A stretch of DNA of 64,000 nucleotides from RUG12395 sp034178705. Its GTDB lineage: Bacteria; Bacillota; Clostridia; Oscillospirales; CAG-272. The stretch is from positions 1 through 64,000 of the forward strand of contig JAXFQY010000045.1 of the NCBI GenBank assembly GCA_034178705.1, read 5' to 3'. Of the stretch, positions 40,138 to 48,694 are shown piece by piece. A program made the translations under genes and the position numbers. Each line of letters starts with the position of its first letter. Positions within the stretch are counted from its first letter, which is position 1. A model generated the notes under the pieces. That model did no database searches. It was not told the DNA's origin and saw nothing but the letters and a program-made list of their open reading frames with translations.

Positions 40138-41160
40138 TCAGCGGGGCAGCTCAGTAAACCCCATTTTTCTTTTGACCTTTGCGAGCGTTCTGCGGGCGGC
40201 ATGGGAGGCGCGCTCTGCGCCCATACGCATCACGCTCTCAAGATATCCTTTGTCCGCCATCAACCGTTTATACTCTTCCTGCACAGGGGTAAGGGTATCC
40301 GCACACAGCTCCCCGACAGCAAGCTTGAAGTCTCCATAGCCCCTTCCGGCGAACTCCCGCTCCACCTCTTCCGGCGTCTTTCCGGAAAGCACGGAATAAA
40401 CCGTGATCAGGTTGTTGATCCCGTCCTTGCCTTCTCCGCGGACAATCTCGCTGCCCGAATCGGTCACGGCCCGGCGGAATTTGCGAATCACAGCATCGCG
40501 CGGGTCAAGAATATACACAGTCGCATTCACGTTCTCATCCGATTTCGACATTTTCTGGGTCGGCTCTGCCAAGGACATGATTTTCGCCCCGTTTTCGGGA
40601 ATATAGCCCTCAGGCATCCGGAAGGTTTCTCCATAAAGATTGTTAAAGCGAGCCGCGATGTTGCGCGCCAGCTCCAGATGCTGTTTCTGATCCATACCGA
40701 TCGGAACAATATCCGTCTGATACAGGAGAATATCCGCCGCCATCAATACAGGATAGGTAAAAAGCCCTGCATTGACATTATCGGAATGCTTGCGGCTTTT
40801 ATCCTTGAACTGCGTCATACGGGAAAGCTCCCCGAACATTGTGTTGCAGCCAAGCAACCAGGAGAGCTCCGTATGTTCATGCACATGGGACTGTACATAG
40901 AGCGTGTTCTTTTCCGGGTCGAGCCCGCATGCCATGTAAAGTGCCAGCGTCTCATAGGTATGCCGCCGCAGCTCAGCGGGAACCTGGTGAACCGTAACCG
41001 AATGCAGATCGGCAACACAGTAATAACAGTCACCAAGCTCCGAGAAGGTTCCGAAATTCCGGAGCGCACCGAGATAATTTCCGATCGTCAGGTTTCCGGA
41101 CGGCTGAATGCCGGAATAAACGATCTTTCTTTTTTCATTGTTTACCATGCTGTTTTCCAT
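40138..41160 (-). CDS. trpS: Tryptophan--tRNA ligase
   Basis: A 340-residue class I aminoacyl-tRNA synthetase of the bacterial TrpRS type. Seen: SGIQPSGNLTIGNYLGA (the HIGH equivalent is TIGN), VADLHSVTV, LLYQTDIVPIGMDQKQHLEL and KMSKSDEN. Length normal. Start MENSMVNNEK follows AAAGGAAAAG. Confidence 0.95.
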   Translation of the reverse strand: MENSMVNNEKRKIVYSGIQPSGNLTIGNYLGALRNFGTFSELGDCYYCVADLHSVTVHQVPAELRRHTYETLALYMACGLDPEKNTLYVQSHVHEHTELSWLLGCNTMFGELSRMTQFKDKSRKHSDNVNAGLFTYPVLMAADILLYQTDIVPIGMDQKQHLELARNIAARFNNLYGETFRMPEGYIPENGAKIMSLAEPTQKMSKSDENVNATVYILDPRDAVIRKFRRAVTDSGSEIVRGEGKDGINNLITVYSVLSGKTPEEVEREFAGRGYGDFKLAVGELCADTLTPVQEEYKRLMADKGYLESVMRMGAERASHAARRTLAKVKRKMGFTELPR

Positions 41161-41177
41161 CTTGGCTTTTCCTTTCG

Positions 41178-42368
41178 TCAGTCAAAAAGCTCATGTGCGA
41201 CGCCGCCGATCAGCTCCGCGCCGCGCAGAATCTGCTCGTCACTCGGGGTGGAGTAGTTCAGACGGAAGCCGGAGGAAGGCTTTGCGGGGTCGCAGTTAAA
41301 GGTAACACCGGGCACAACCGCCACCTTGCGGCGCATACACTCCGCGGCAAACGGCGCGCTGTCCGCACCGTCCGGCAGCATCCCCCAAAGGAACAGACCT
41401 CCCTGCGGGCGGGTAAAGCGGATGCATTTCGTGAGAAAGCGATCGAGAGCCGAAAGCATCAGCGCGGACTTCCGCCGATAAAGAGCGCGGATTTCTTCGA
41501 TATGCGCATCCAGATCGCATTCGGTCATGTATTTGTGGCAAAGCATCTGAAAGAAAATATTCGTATGAACGTCTTCACTCTGCTTCGCTACGGTCATTTT
41601 CGATACAATCCGACTGTCGGCAATGACAAAGCCGACCCGCATCCCGGCAGAAAGAATCTTCGAGAAAGAGGAGCAGTAAATCACCCGTCCGTCCTCATCC
41701 AGGGATTTCAGAGTAGGCAGCTCCTCTCCGCCGAAACGCAGTTCTCCGTACGGATTGTCCTCAAAAATAACGATATCATGCTTTGCGGCAACGCGAAGAA
41801 TCGCCTTCCTTTTTTCAAGGGAAGTTGTGATTCCGCAGGGGTTGTGAAAGGTCGGAATCAGATAGAGCAGTTTCGCATTCGGGGTATCCCGGAGAACCCG
41901 ATCCAGCTCATCGGGGTCGATGCCGTCCTCCCGCAGCGGGACGCCGACCGTCTCCGCTCCGCAGGAGCGGAACGCATTCAGTGCGCCGATAAAGGTCGGA
42001 TCTTCGCAGAGGACAGCGTCCCCCTCGTTGGTGAAAACCTTTGCCGCCAATTCAATTCCCTGCTGTCCGCCGCTGACAATCAGAACCGCATCGGGTTCCC
42101 GCAGAACCCCGAAGCGCTCCTTCTGGCGCTTTGCAATCGCGTCACGCAAAGGGGCATAGCCCTCCGTGATGCTGTATTGCAGGGCAGAAACCGCGTTCTG
42201 ATCGAAAATGTCCTCGGAAAGACGCTTCAGCTCCGCAACAGGAAAGGATTCCGGAGAGGGATTCCCTGCCGCAAAAGAGATTACTTCCGGATCAACAAGC
42301 GATTTGAACATCTCTCGGATGGCAGAAGGCTTCAGATTTTTGATTTTATCGGAAAAATTATAATTCAT
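41178..42368 (-). CDS. PLP-dependent class I/II aminotransferase
   Basis: A 396-residue fold-type I aminotransferase of the group including LysN/alpha-aminoadipate and aromatic aminotransferases. Seen: ISFAAGNPSPESFP (N-terminal substrate segment), SGGQQGIELAAKVF, PTFHNPCGI, EDNPYGELRF and the PLP lysine in SSFSKILSAGMRVGF. No GntR DNA-binding domain is attached, so it is an enzyme and not a MocR regulator. The substrate is uncertain. Ribosome-binding site GGAG. Confidence 0.87.
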   Translation of the reverse strand: MNYNFSDKIKNLKPSAIREMFKSLVDPEVISFAAGNPSPESFPVAELKRLSEDIFDQNAVSALQYSITEGYAPLRDAIAKRQKERFGVLREPDAVLIVSGGQQGIELAAKVFTNEGDAVLCEDPTFIGALNAFRSCGAETVGVPLREDGIDPDELDRVLRDTPNAKLLYLIPTFHNPCGITTSLEKRKAILRVAAKHDIVIFEDNPYGELRFGGEELPTLKSLDEDGRVIYCSSFSKILSAGMRVGFVIADSRIVSKMTVAKQSEDVHTNIFFQMLCHKYMTECDLDAHIEEIRALYRRKSALMLSALDRFLTKCIRFTRPQGGLFLWGMLPDGADSAPFAAECMRRKVAVVPGVTFNCDPAKPSSGFRLNYSTPSDEQILRGAELIGGVAHELFD

Positions 42369-42395
42369 AAATCATCACTCCGTTTCTTTTTCTGC

Positions 42396-42980
42396 TTACG
42401 GAAGAGAGAGTTCCACAGAATCTGTCGGCGCCTCGGCGGCATAAATCAGCATACTGCCGTACGGCATGTCACAGGATGGATCTGCATCTCCAAAATATAC
42501 ATCAAGATAAAGATAATTGCATTGGGTTGCGTCAATACCGTCAAAAACAAGACGGCGGTAGCTGTAAATCAGCTTATGGCAATAACTCCCCTCCGTCAGC
42601 GTGTAAACCGTTCCTGCGTCATCGCGCAAATAAAAACAGAAACGTTCGTCTGTTCCTTCAGGAGAAAGGGCCAGCCCGAAATCCGCGGCAATATCCTGAA
42701 GCGTGCTGTCATTGTAGCGAAGCGCCACCTGCACCTCCTTTATCTCCGGGATCGCAAGAAAATGGTTAAAAAAGAAGTGTCCCTTGTCCTTATTATCATA
42801 GGGTGTGATCGGCTTCTGCGTAAAGCCGCTGAGTGTACCCGACGCCGTGCGCAAAGCGGCACTGTTATAGACCTCCTTGACCTCAGCCGGCCACCAGGAG
42901 GCCAAAGCGATCCGTGCAATCAACATGCCGCAGACCAGAAATATTCCGCAAACAACAACGATTTTCAATATTTTCTGCAT
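42396..42980 (-). CDS. Membrane-anchored protein of unknown function
   Basis: A 194-residue protein with one N-terminal membrane segment (5-25) followed by an outside domain (HFFFNHFLAIPEIKEVQVAL, cut at the strand-rich core). No known motif. It starts after a strong GAGGGGG site and lies between polA and the aminotransferase gene with short gaps, so it is probably a real operon member. Unknown family. Confidence 0.6.
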   Translation of the reverse strand: MQKILKIVVVCGIFLVCGMLIARIALASWWPAEVKEVYNSAALRTASGTLSGFTQKPITPYDNKDKGHFFFNHFLAIPEIKEVQVALRYNDSTLQDIAADFGLALSPEGTDERFCFYLRDDAGTVYTLTEGSYCHKLIYSYRRLVFDGIDATQCNYLYLDVYFGDADPSCDMPYGSMLIYAAEAPTDSVELSLP

Positions 42981-42989
42981 AAATCCCCC

Positions 42990-45491
42990 TCAATGGCACG
43001 CAAGCCAGGTATTTCCCGTTCCGCTCTCCGCCGGGAGCGGAACCGTAAGCTTGACCGCGTTTTCCATCTCCTCGGCAAGGATCTTTGCCGCAAGATCAAT
43101 ATCTGACGCCGGTGCCTCCGCGAGCAGCTCGTCATGAACCTGAAGCAGAAGGCGTGCCGTGGGCAGCTCACGCTCGAAGCGGCGCGTCACCCGGATCATC
43201 GCCAGCTTGATGATATCGGCAGCGCTTCCCTGGATCGGACTGTTCATCGCAACCCGCTCCCCGAAAGCCTGAAGATTACGGTTGCCGGACTTCAGCTCGG
43301 GAATGGAGCGCCGACGTCCGAATACGGTTGTAACATAACCGTTCTCCCGAGCCTGCGCAACAATCTCCTCGAGATACCGGCTGACGCCCGGAAAGCGCGC
43401 CTTGTAGCTGTCGATATAAGAGCGTGCCTCCCGCCGGGAAATATGAAGATCCTCGGAAAGAGAAAATTCCCCGATACCATAGATAATTCCGAAGTTGACC
43501 GCCTTGGCACGCTTCCGCAGCTCCGGCGTTACCAGTTCCTCCGGCACACCGAAAACGGCAGCCGCCGTGGAAGTATGGATATCTTCCCCGGACAAAAACG
43601 CATTTTTCAGGTTTTCATCCCCGCTGATATGTGCCATGAGTCGCAATTCAATCTGTGAGTAGTCGGCATCCGCCAGAAGATAGCCCTCAGTCGGAATAAA
43701 AAACCTTCTCAGCTCCCTGCCGAGTTCCGTGCGAATAGGAATATTCTGCAGATTCGGATCGGTCGAGGAAAGCCGGCCGGTCGCAGTAACACTCTGATGG
43801 AAGGTGGTATGCACACGCCCGTCCTCATCCGCTGCATGACACAGCCCCTCCACAAAGGTCGAATTCAGCTTGGTCACATGGCGATATTCCAGGACAAGCG
43901 AAACGATCTCATTCTCCGGTGCGAGCTTTTCCAATACATCGGATGCAGTAGAGTAGCCGTTCTTCGTCTTTTTCGGCGCCTTCAGCTTCATCTCATCAAA
44001 CAGAACCGTTCCGAGCTGCTTTGGGGAATTGATGTTGAATTCCCGTCCGGCAAGAAAGCAGATGCGCTTCTCAAGATCCCCCGCATAAGCTGAGAGGTTT
44101 TTCCCGAAAGCGGTCAGCCCCGCGATGTCGACCCGGGAACCGATCTGCTCCATCTCATAAAGAATCTCTGCAACGGGAATCTCTATATCGGTCAGCAGGC
44201 TCAGGGCCCCGATTTTCTCAAGTTCTGCGCGGAGTGTTTTTTCCAGTTCGGACAGATAGACGACCGCGCATCCGTCGGACGGCGGATACTTTGCCGCAAG
44301 CGCGTCAAGCGAGTAATCCGATGCGGCGGGATCAAGAATATATGCCGCCAGCATGGTATCAAACACACAACCGCGCACGCGGGTGTGCAGTGCCGTGCAA
44401 AGCGCCTTCAGATCGTGGCAGATCAGCCGGCAACTGCCGTCAAATAGCGGAGCGGCATCCGGAAGGACATCCTTTGTCAGGATCCGGCATATACCGTCTG
44501 TTCTTACGGCAAGCGAACCGTCCTGCAGGAGAAACAGAACGCTGACTCCGGTGCGGGCAGCGGCCAGAACATCAGACGGTGACGTGCATACAGCGTCCGC
44601 AGGGGGCTCCAAAGAAAGCTTGTCCGCGTGGAGCGCAAGTCTCTCGGTAAGCTTGACAAAGCCCAGCTCAGAGAAAATTCTGCGCAGAGCGCGGTCATCC
44701 CGCTTGACACGCTCCGCATCCGCAAGCGAGAAGCCAAGTGCGGCATTCCGGTCAATTGCCGCAAGCGTCCGGGAAAGATAGGCGGATTCCCGCCCAGCAG
44801 TCAGCTTTTCCTTCTGACCCGCAGGAATATCCCCGGCAGAGGGGAGCGCGGCATAAAGCGCATCCAGGGTTCCATAGGAGGAAATCAGCTTCAGCGCGGT
44901 TTTCTCCCCGATTCCCGGAACGCCCGGAATGTTGTCGGAGGAGTCCCCCATCAACGCCTTTACATCAACAAACCGATCCGGAGATACGCCGTACCTTTCC
45001 GTAAAGGCAGGAATGTCCATTACTGCCGTTTCCCGGTTTCCCGCAAGCAGAACGGTCGTGCGGTCATCGATCAGCTGAAGGCTGTCGCGGTCTCCCGTAA
45101 GCAGATAGGTCAAATAATCCCCGCGCTCCCCCGCCTCTCGGGCAAAGGTTCCGAGAATATCATCCGCTTCAAACCCGGGGCACTCGGCGACATAGAAACC
45201 GAGGGCCCGCAGGCAGTCCTTTGCGACAGGAAACTGCGCAAGCAGCTCCGGAGGAGCCGGACGACGCCCGGCCTTATAGGCATCATACATCTGATGCCGG
45301 AAGGTCGGTGCTTTGACGTCAAATGCCGCAACCGCGGTATCCGGAGCCAAAGCCTCCCATTGGGACAAAACCGAGTTGAGAAGGCCGAAAACCGCATTGG
45401 TGGGCACCCCGGACGGGGACGTCAGCGGCGCGACAGCGTAAAACGCGCGGTTCAGGATGCTGTTTGCGTCGATAACAAGCAGTTTCTTCAT
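42990..45491 (-). CDS. polA: DNA polymerase I
   Basis: An 833-residue family A polymerase. The N-terminal 5'-3' exonuclease domain (1-290) has VIDANSILNRAFYA, ADDILGTFA and MGDSSDNIPGVPGIGEKTA. The middle 3'-5' exonuclease-like domain (300-460) lacks a clear DxE motif, so proofreading is probably lost, as in Bacillus enzymes. The polymerase domain has motif A DYSQIELRLMAHISGD, motif B KRAKAVNFGIIYG and motif C VHDELLAE. ATG follows GGAGGAAAAG. Role: Okazaki fragment processing and repair. Confidence 0.95.
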   Translation of the reverse strand: MKKLLVIDANSILNRAFYAVAPLTSPSGVPTNAVFGLLNSVLSQWEALAPDTAVAAFDVKAPTFRHQMYDAYKAGRRPAPPELLAQFPVAKDCLRALGFYVAECPGFEADDILGTFAREAGERGDYLTYLLTGDRDSLQLIDDRTTVLLAGNRETAVMDIPAFTERYGVSPDRFVDVKALMGDSSDNIPGVPGIGEKTALKLISSYGTLDALYAALPSAGDIPAGQKEKLTAGRESAYLSRTLAAIDRNAALGFSLADAERVKRDDRALRRIFSELGFVKLTERLALHADKLSLEPPADAVCTSPSDVLAAARTGVSVLFLLQDGSLAVRTDGICRILTKDVLPDAAPLFDGSCRLICHDLKALCTALHTRVRGCVFDTMLAAYILDPAASDYSLDALAAKYPPSDGCAVVYLSELEKTLRAELEKIGALSLLTDIEIPVAEILYEMEQIGSRVDIAGLTAFGKNLSAYAGDLEKRICFLAGREFNINSPKQLGTVLFDEMKLKAPKKTKNGYSTASDVLEKLAPENEIVSLVLEYRHVTKLNSTFVEGLCHAADEDGRVHTTFHQSVTATGRLSSTDPNLQNIPIRTELGRELRRFFIPTEGYLLADADYSQIELRLMAHISGDENLKNAFLSGEDIHTSTAAAVFGVPEELVTPELRKRAKAVNFGIIYGIGEFSLSEDLHISRREARSYIDSYKARFPGVSRYLEEIVAQARENGYVTTVFGRRRSIPELKSGNRNLQAFGERVAMNSPIQGSAADIIKLAMIRVTRRFERELPTARLLLQVHDELLAEAPASDIDLAAKILAEEMENAVKLTVPLPAESGTGNTWLACH

Positions 45492-45534
45492 CTTTTCCTC
45501 CGTTTCGAGTTACAAAATCCCCATATGTCCGGAA

Positions 45535-46434
45535 TCAGGCGTTGCTTCCGGTCTCATTCTCTTTTTCTGCTTCCGGCGGATTGCCTCCGCGGCGCATCGT
45601 CAGAAGAAGAACCGCTGTATAAAGGGAAAAAGCAATCATCAGAATATCAAAAATCACATGGATCAGCAATGCATCTCTGCGGACCAGAAACCAAACCAGA
45701 CCGGGAACGCCCGAAAACAGACCGAGGGTAATCACACCGAGTCCGGAAACCGCAAACAAAGTCGGATGGGGGATTGTACCGAAAAACCGACAGCGCAGGA
45801 CAAGGAAAAGCGCACAGATGCAGGCAGCCAGCGTAAAGATCGGCTTATTCGGGCAGTTGATCACAAGCGTTTCATCAAAATACACCTCAAAGCAGAGCAG
45901 CACAAGCGCAGCAGCCGGAACAAGCGCAGCAAGCGCGCGTCCGTAACGGATGCCGGAAACCGGCAGTACCGCATCGGTCAGCGTAACAAGAGCGGCCAGA
46001 ACCGAAAAGACCGCGGTCACAATCGCAAGATTCCTGTTAACCGTGCCGCTGCTGCGCAGAGAAGACTGTTCAAACATCACGGCAATCCAAACGCACGCCA
46101 TCAGCAAGGAAGGAAGGACAGCCGAAATTCCTGTGGAAAAAGGGGAAGAATTCGCCAACACAGGGGACAGCCGAAGCGCCGTCCAAACAGAAAGCAAAAG
46201 GCCAAGCAAAACCGTCAGCCACATAAAATACGGCACAATTCCCGGCTCTGCGGCGTCATAATAGCCGCTTTGCGGGTTATAACAATTGAACAGGAGAAAA
46301 CAACGCAGCAAAGCGGCAATCAAGCCGAAAACCGCTGCCGCCGCTACGGGGATTCCAAGGCGGAGTCCGACCCGGGTTCCGGGTGCCGGCATGTTCTCCG
46401 CTCTTTCAGTAGACGTGTTTTTTTTCAGTATCAT
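45535..46434 (-). CDS. Polytopic membrane protein of unknown function
   Basis: A 299-residue integral membrane protein with about eight hydrophobic segments (20-50, 68-90, 105-122, 133-158, 165-187, 196-215, 222-250, 258-278) and a short acidic C-terminal tail. No transporter motif was recognised. It starts after GAGGGAAGG. Located between polA and the SLOG-family gene on the same strand. Confidence 0.6.
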   Translation of the reverse strand: MILKKNTSTERAENMPAPGTRVGLRLGIPVAAAAVFGLIAALLRCFLLFNCYNPQSGYYDAAEPGIVPYFMWLTVLLGLLLSVWTALRLSPVLANSSPFSTGISAVLPSLLMACVWIAVMFEQSSLRSSGTVNRNLAIVTAVFSVLAALVTLTDAVLPVSGIRYGRALAALVPAAALVLLCFEVYFDETLVINCPNKPIFTLAACICALFLVLRCRFFGTIPHPTLFAVSGLGVITLGLFSGVPGLVWFLVRRDALLIHVIFDILMIAFSLYTAVLLLTMRRGGNPPEAEKENETGSNA

Positions 46435-46462
46435 GACCTTCCCTCGTACGATTTCTATTCTT

Positions 46463-46966
46463 TCACTCTTTTGCCAGATTTATAACGGGAATCCCCTCTC
46501 GGCGGGCATAAGTCACGGTGTAAAAAGTACCGCCGTGAGGATGTGTCAAATAGGCGATACACACACAGGAAGCATCGACAAGCTGACGATTACGTGTCAG
46601 CATACAGTGCTCCGTATAAGCCTCGCTTGCATAACTGACGGCATCAGCAGCGCGAAGGATTTCCTCATAAACGTGCCGATCAGAGATGCTCCAACGCTCA
46701 GACTGCGCAGGATACGGCAGAAACAGAAGCAAACGGATGCGCGAATCGGTACGGCGTGCCTCCAGCACACACTGTGCCGCCAGCGTGTCAAAGCCGAGTG
46801 CTCCGCCGCAGCAAAAGCAGAAAACACCGTCCGCCGTCAAACGCATAATGCTTTCTAAGATTCGTGCGCGCAGCCGGTCCCGTTCCGATGAGGGAATCAC
46901 ACGGTGTCCGGTAAAGCAGCAGGAAACCTCTCTCCCGCTCTTCCGTCCCGCGGCTTCCGCGCTCAC
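46463..46966 (-). CDS. SLOG-family (DUF1273/YpsA-like) protein
   Basis: A 167-residue protein from a GTG start that overlaps the pgeF stop codon by four bases (GTGA). The opening SCCFTGHRVIPSSERDRL and GGALGFDTLAAQCVLEAR match the Rossmann-like SLOG/DUF1273 family, thought to bind nucleotides or sugar nucleotides and sometimes tied to signalling. A longer reading frame reaches into pgeF but has no better start. Function not established. Confidence 0.75.
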   Translation of the reverse strand: MSAEAAGRKSGREVSCCFTGHRVIPSSERDRLRARILESIMRLTADGVFCFCCGGALGFDTLAAQCVLEARRTDSRIRLLLFLPYPAQSERWSISDRHVYEEILRAADAVSYASEAYTEHCMLTRNRQLVDASCVCIAYLTHPHGGTFYTVTYARREGIPVINLAKE

Positions 46967-47766
46967 GGCAGCCCCACGACACTCATCATAGTGCCGCGCC
47001 TCCCGCCGCTTGCGCGGTGCGAATAAAACAAATCTCCCCGACAGTGTGTACACAGCGGACAAACATCAATATGCTCCGGAAGAATCTCTGCGGAAAGGAG
47101 AAGCAAACGATTTGCCTCCTTCAGATCGCAGAGAAACCTTCCCTCCCCGTTTTCGCGAAACGCCGCTAACGGAACTGCTCCCAAGCGGCTTTCCGCCGCC
47201 CGGCGCACCTCTGCTCCAACCTCATAGCACGGCCCCGAGATGGCAGGACCGATAGCGGCGAGGATATTTTCCGGTCTGCTTCCGAGCTTGCAAAGAGCGG
47301 CAACAGCGGCAGGAACAATCCCCGCAAAAGTCCCCCGCCACCCGGCATGGAGCGCGGCGGCAGCCCGGCACACCGGATCATATAACAGAACCGGAACACA
47401 GTCTGCGGTTTTGACCGCGGCAAACACGCCGGATTCAGTGAGAAGATAACCGTCCGCTGTCTCCCTGCTCTCCCAGAGCACTCCCTCTCCCGCTCTGTCT
47501 GCCGTTACCGGAAGAATCCGGTCGGAATGCACCTGCGGAAGGGAAACAAGCTGCTCGGGTCGGAACCCGACAGCTTCACCGAATCGGCGGATATTTTCGA
47601 GGACTGTCCCGTCGTCATCTCCCCTGCCGCGGGACAGATTGAGTGACGCGGTATGCTCCGCGGTACTCACCCCTCCGACACGGGTGGAAAAACCGTGCCG
47701 CACCTCGGAAAGCAGGGTGCTACGCAGAAAAACTATGCCGTTTTCCGCAGTCTGTAACAGGAACAT
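46963..47766 (-). CDS. pgeF: Peptidoglycan editing factor PgeF / purine nucleoside phosphorylase family
   Basis: A 267-residue zinc-binding laccase-domain protein (YfiH/LACC1 family). Seen: HGFSTRVGGVS, the LPQVHSD histidine, VKTADCVPVLLYD with the zinc Cys, HAGWRGT with the zinc His, AAIGPAISGPCYEVG and CTHCRGDLFYSHRASGG. Relatives phosphorolyse purine nucleosides; PgeF also lowers misincorporation into peptidoglycan. Starts after GAGGTAAT. Confidence 0.92.
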   Translation of the reverse strand: MFLLQTAENGIVFLRSTLLSEVRHGFSTRVGGVSTAEHTASLNLSRGRGDDDGTVLENIRRFGEAVGFRPEQLVSLPQVHSDRILPVTADRAGEGVLWESRETADGYLLTESGVFAAVKTADCVPVLLYDPVCRAAAALHAGWRGTFAGIVPAAVAALCKLGSRPENILAAIGPAISGPCYEVGAEVRRAAESRLGAVPLAAFRENGEGRFLCDLKEANRLLLLSAEILPEHIDVCPLCTHCRGDLFYSHRASGGRRGTMMSVVGLP

Positions 47767-47776
47767 GTGTATTACC

Positions 47777-48694
47777 TCACAGTCTGATCTGCCTGACCGG
47801 CTTCAGGGCACTCCCTTCCGGAAAGGAACGCACCTCCGCAAAGGCAAAAAATCCGGTTCCGTCAAACAGAAGAACCCGCGTGTTCTCCGCAAGGTCCGTC
47901 CCGATCTTTTTCTGATAAATCTCGCTGCCGTTTTTTGCAAGCGCAGCAAAAAAATCCGTGAGAACCACGCGCGGCAATTCAGGGAAAGCATCTTCAATCG
48001 GAAGAAGCGCTGCAAAACGTTCCTGCTCCGTCATGCTTTCGAGCCGCTCCAGGGTAACGCAGCGGGGGTCGGCCAAAGAAAGAGAACCGACATCTGTCCG
48101 CCGCAAGCGGCTCATCACCGCGCCGCAGCCGAGCGCAGCACCGATATCCGCACAGAGCGTACGGATATAGGTTCCTTTCGAACAAAGAACCGTAAGCGCA
48201 TATTCCTCTTCGGTGATCCGCTGAACAGACAGAGAACGGATCCGGATTTCCCGTTTTTCACGTTCCACGGTAATTCCGCGCCGAGCCAGATCGACAAGCT
48301 TTTGTCCGTCCCGCTTCAGCGCGCTGTACATGGGCGGAACCTGACCGATGACACCGAGAAAGGTTTCCGCCGTTCTGTACACGGTTTCTTCGTCCGGTAT
48401 CGGCGCTCCGGTCGGCACAATCGTCCCCCAGACATCCTCTGTATCGCTTGTCAGTCCGAGCCGGAAATGTGCCTCATAGCGTTTTTCCCCGTCCGCGAAG
48501 AACTCCGCCGCCTTTGCCGCACGCCCGACCAGCACGGTAAGCAGTCCGGTCGCCATCGGATCGAGGGTTCCGGCGTGCCCGACGCGCCGCAAACCGTAGA
48601 GGCGGCGGACACGTGCAATCACATCAAAGGAGGTAAAGCGCTCCGGCTTATCCAGCAGAAGTACGCCGCACGGCTCCGTGCTCTCGGGAATCAA
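47777..48694 (-). CDS. truB: tRNA pseudouridine(55) synthase
   Basis: A 305-residue TruB, which makes pseudouridine 55 in the T loop of tRNAs. Seen: GVLLLDKPERFTSFD, RRVGHAGTLDPMATGLL with the catalytic Asp, and GTYIRTLCADIG. The start codon is TTG, overlapping the aspS stop as TTGA, with GAGG upstream. The N-terminus at this point matches the family, and no nearby ATG or GTG fits better. Confidence 0.93.
   Translation of the reverse strand: MIPESTEPCGVLLLDKPERFTSFDVIARVRRLYGLRRVGHAGTLDPMATGLLTVLVGRAAKAAEFFADGEKRYEAHFRLGLTSDTEDVWGTIVPTGAPIPDEETVYRTAETFLGVIGQVPPMYSALKRDGQKLVDLARRGITVEREKREIRIRSLSVQRITEEEYALTVLCSKGTYIRTLCADIGAALGCGAVMSRLRRTDVGSLSLADPRCVTLERLESMTEQERFAALLPIEDAFPELPRVVLTDFFAALAKNGSEIYQKKIGTDLAENTRVLLFDGTGFFAFAEVRSFPEGSALKPVRQIRL

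Noticed and set aside
41193..43106. 637-codon plus-strand frame
   Set aside because: Antisense across the aminotransferase gene and its neighbour; no protein-like features.
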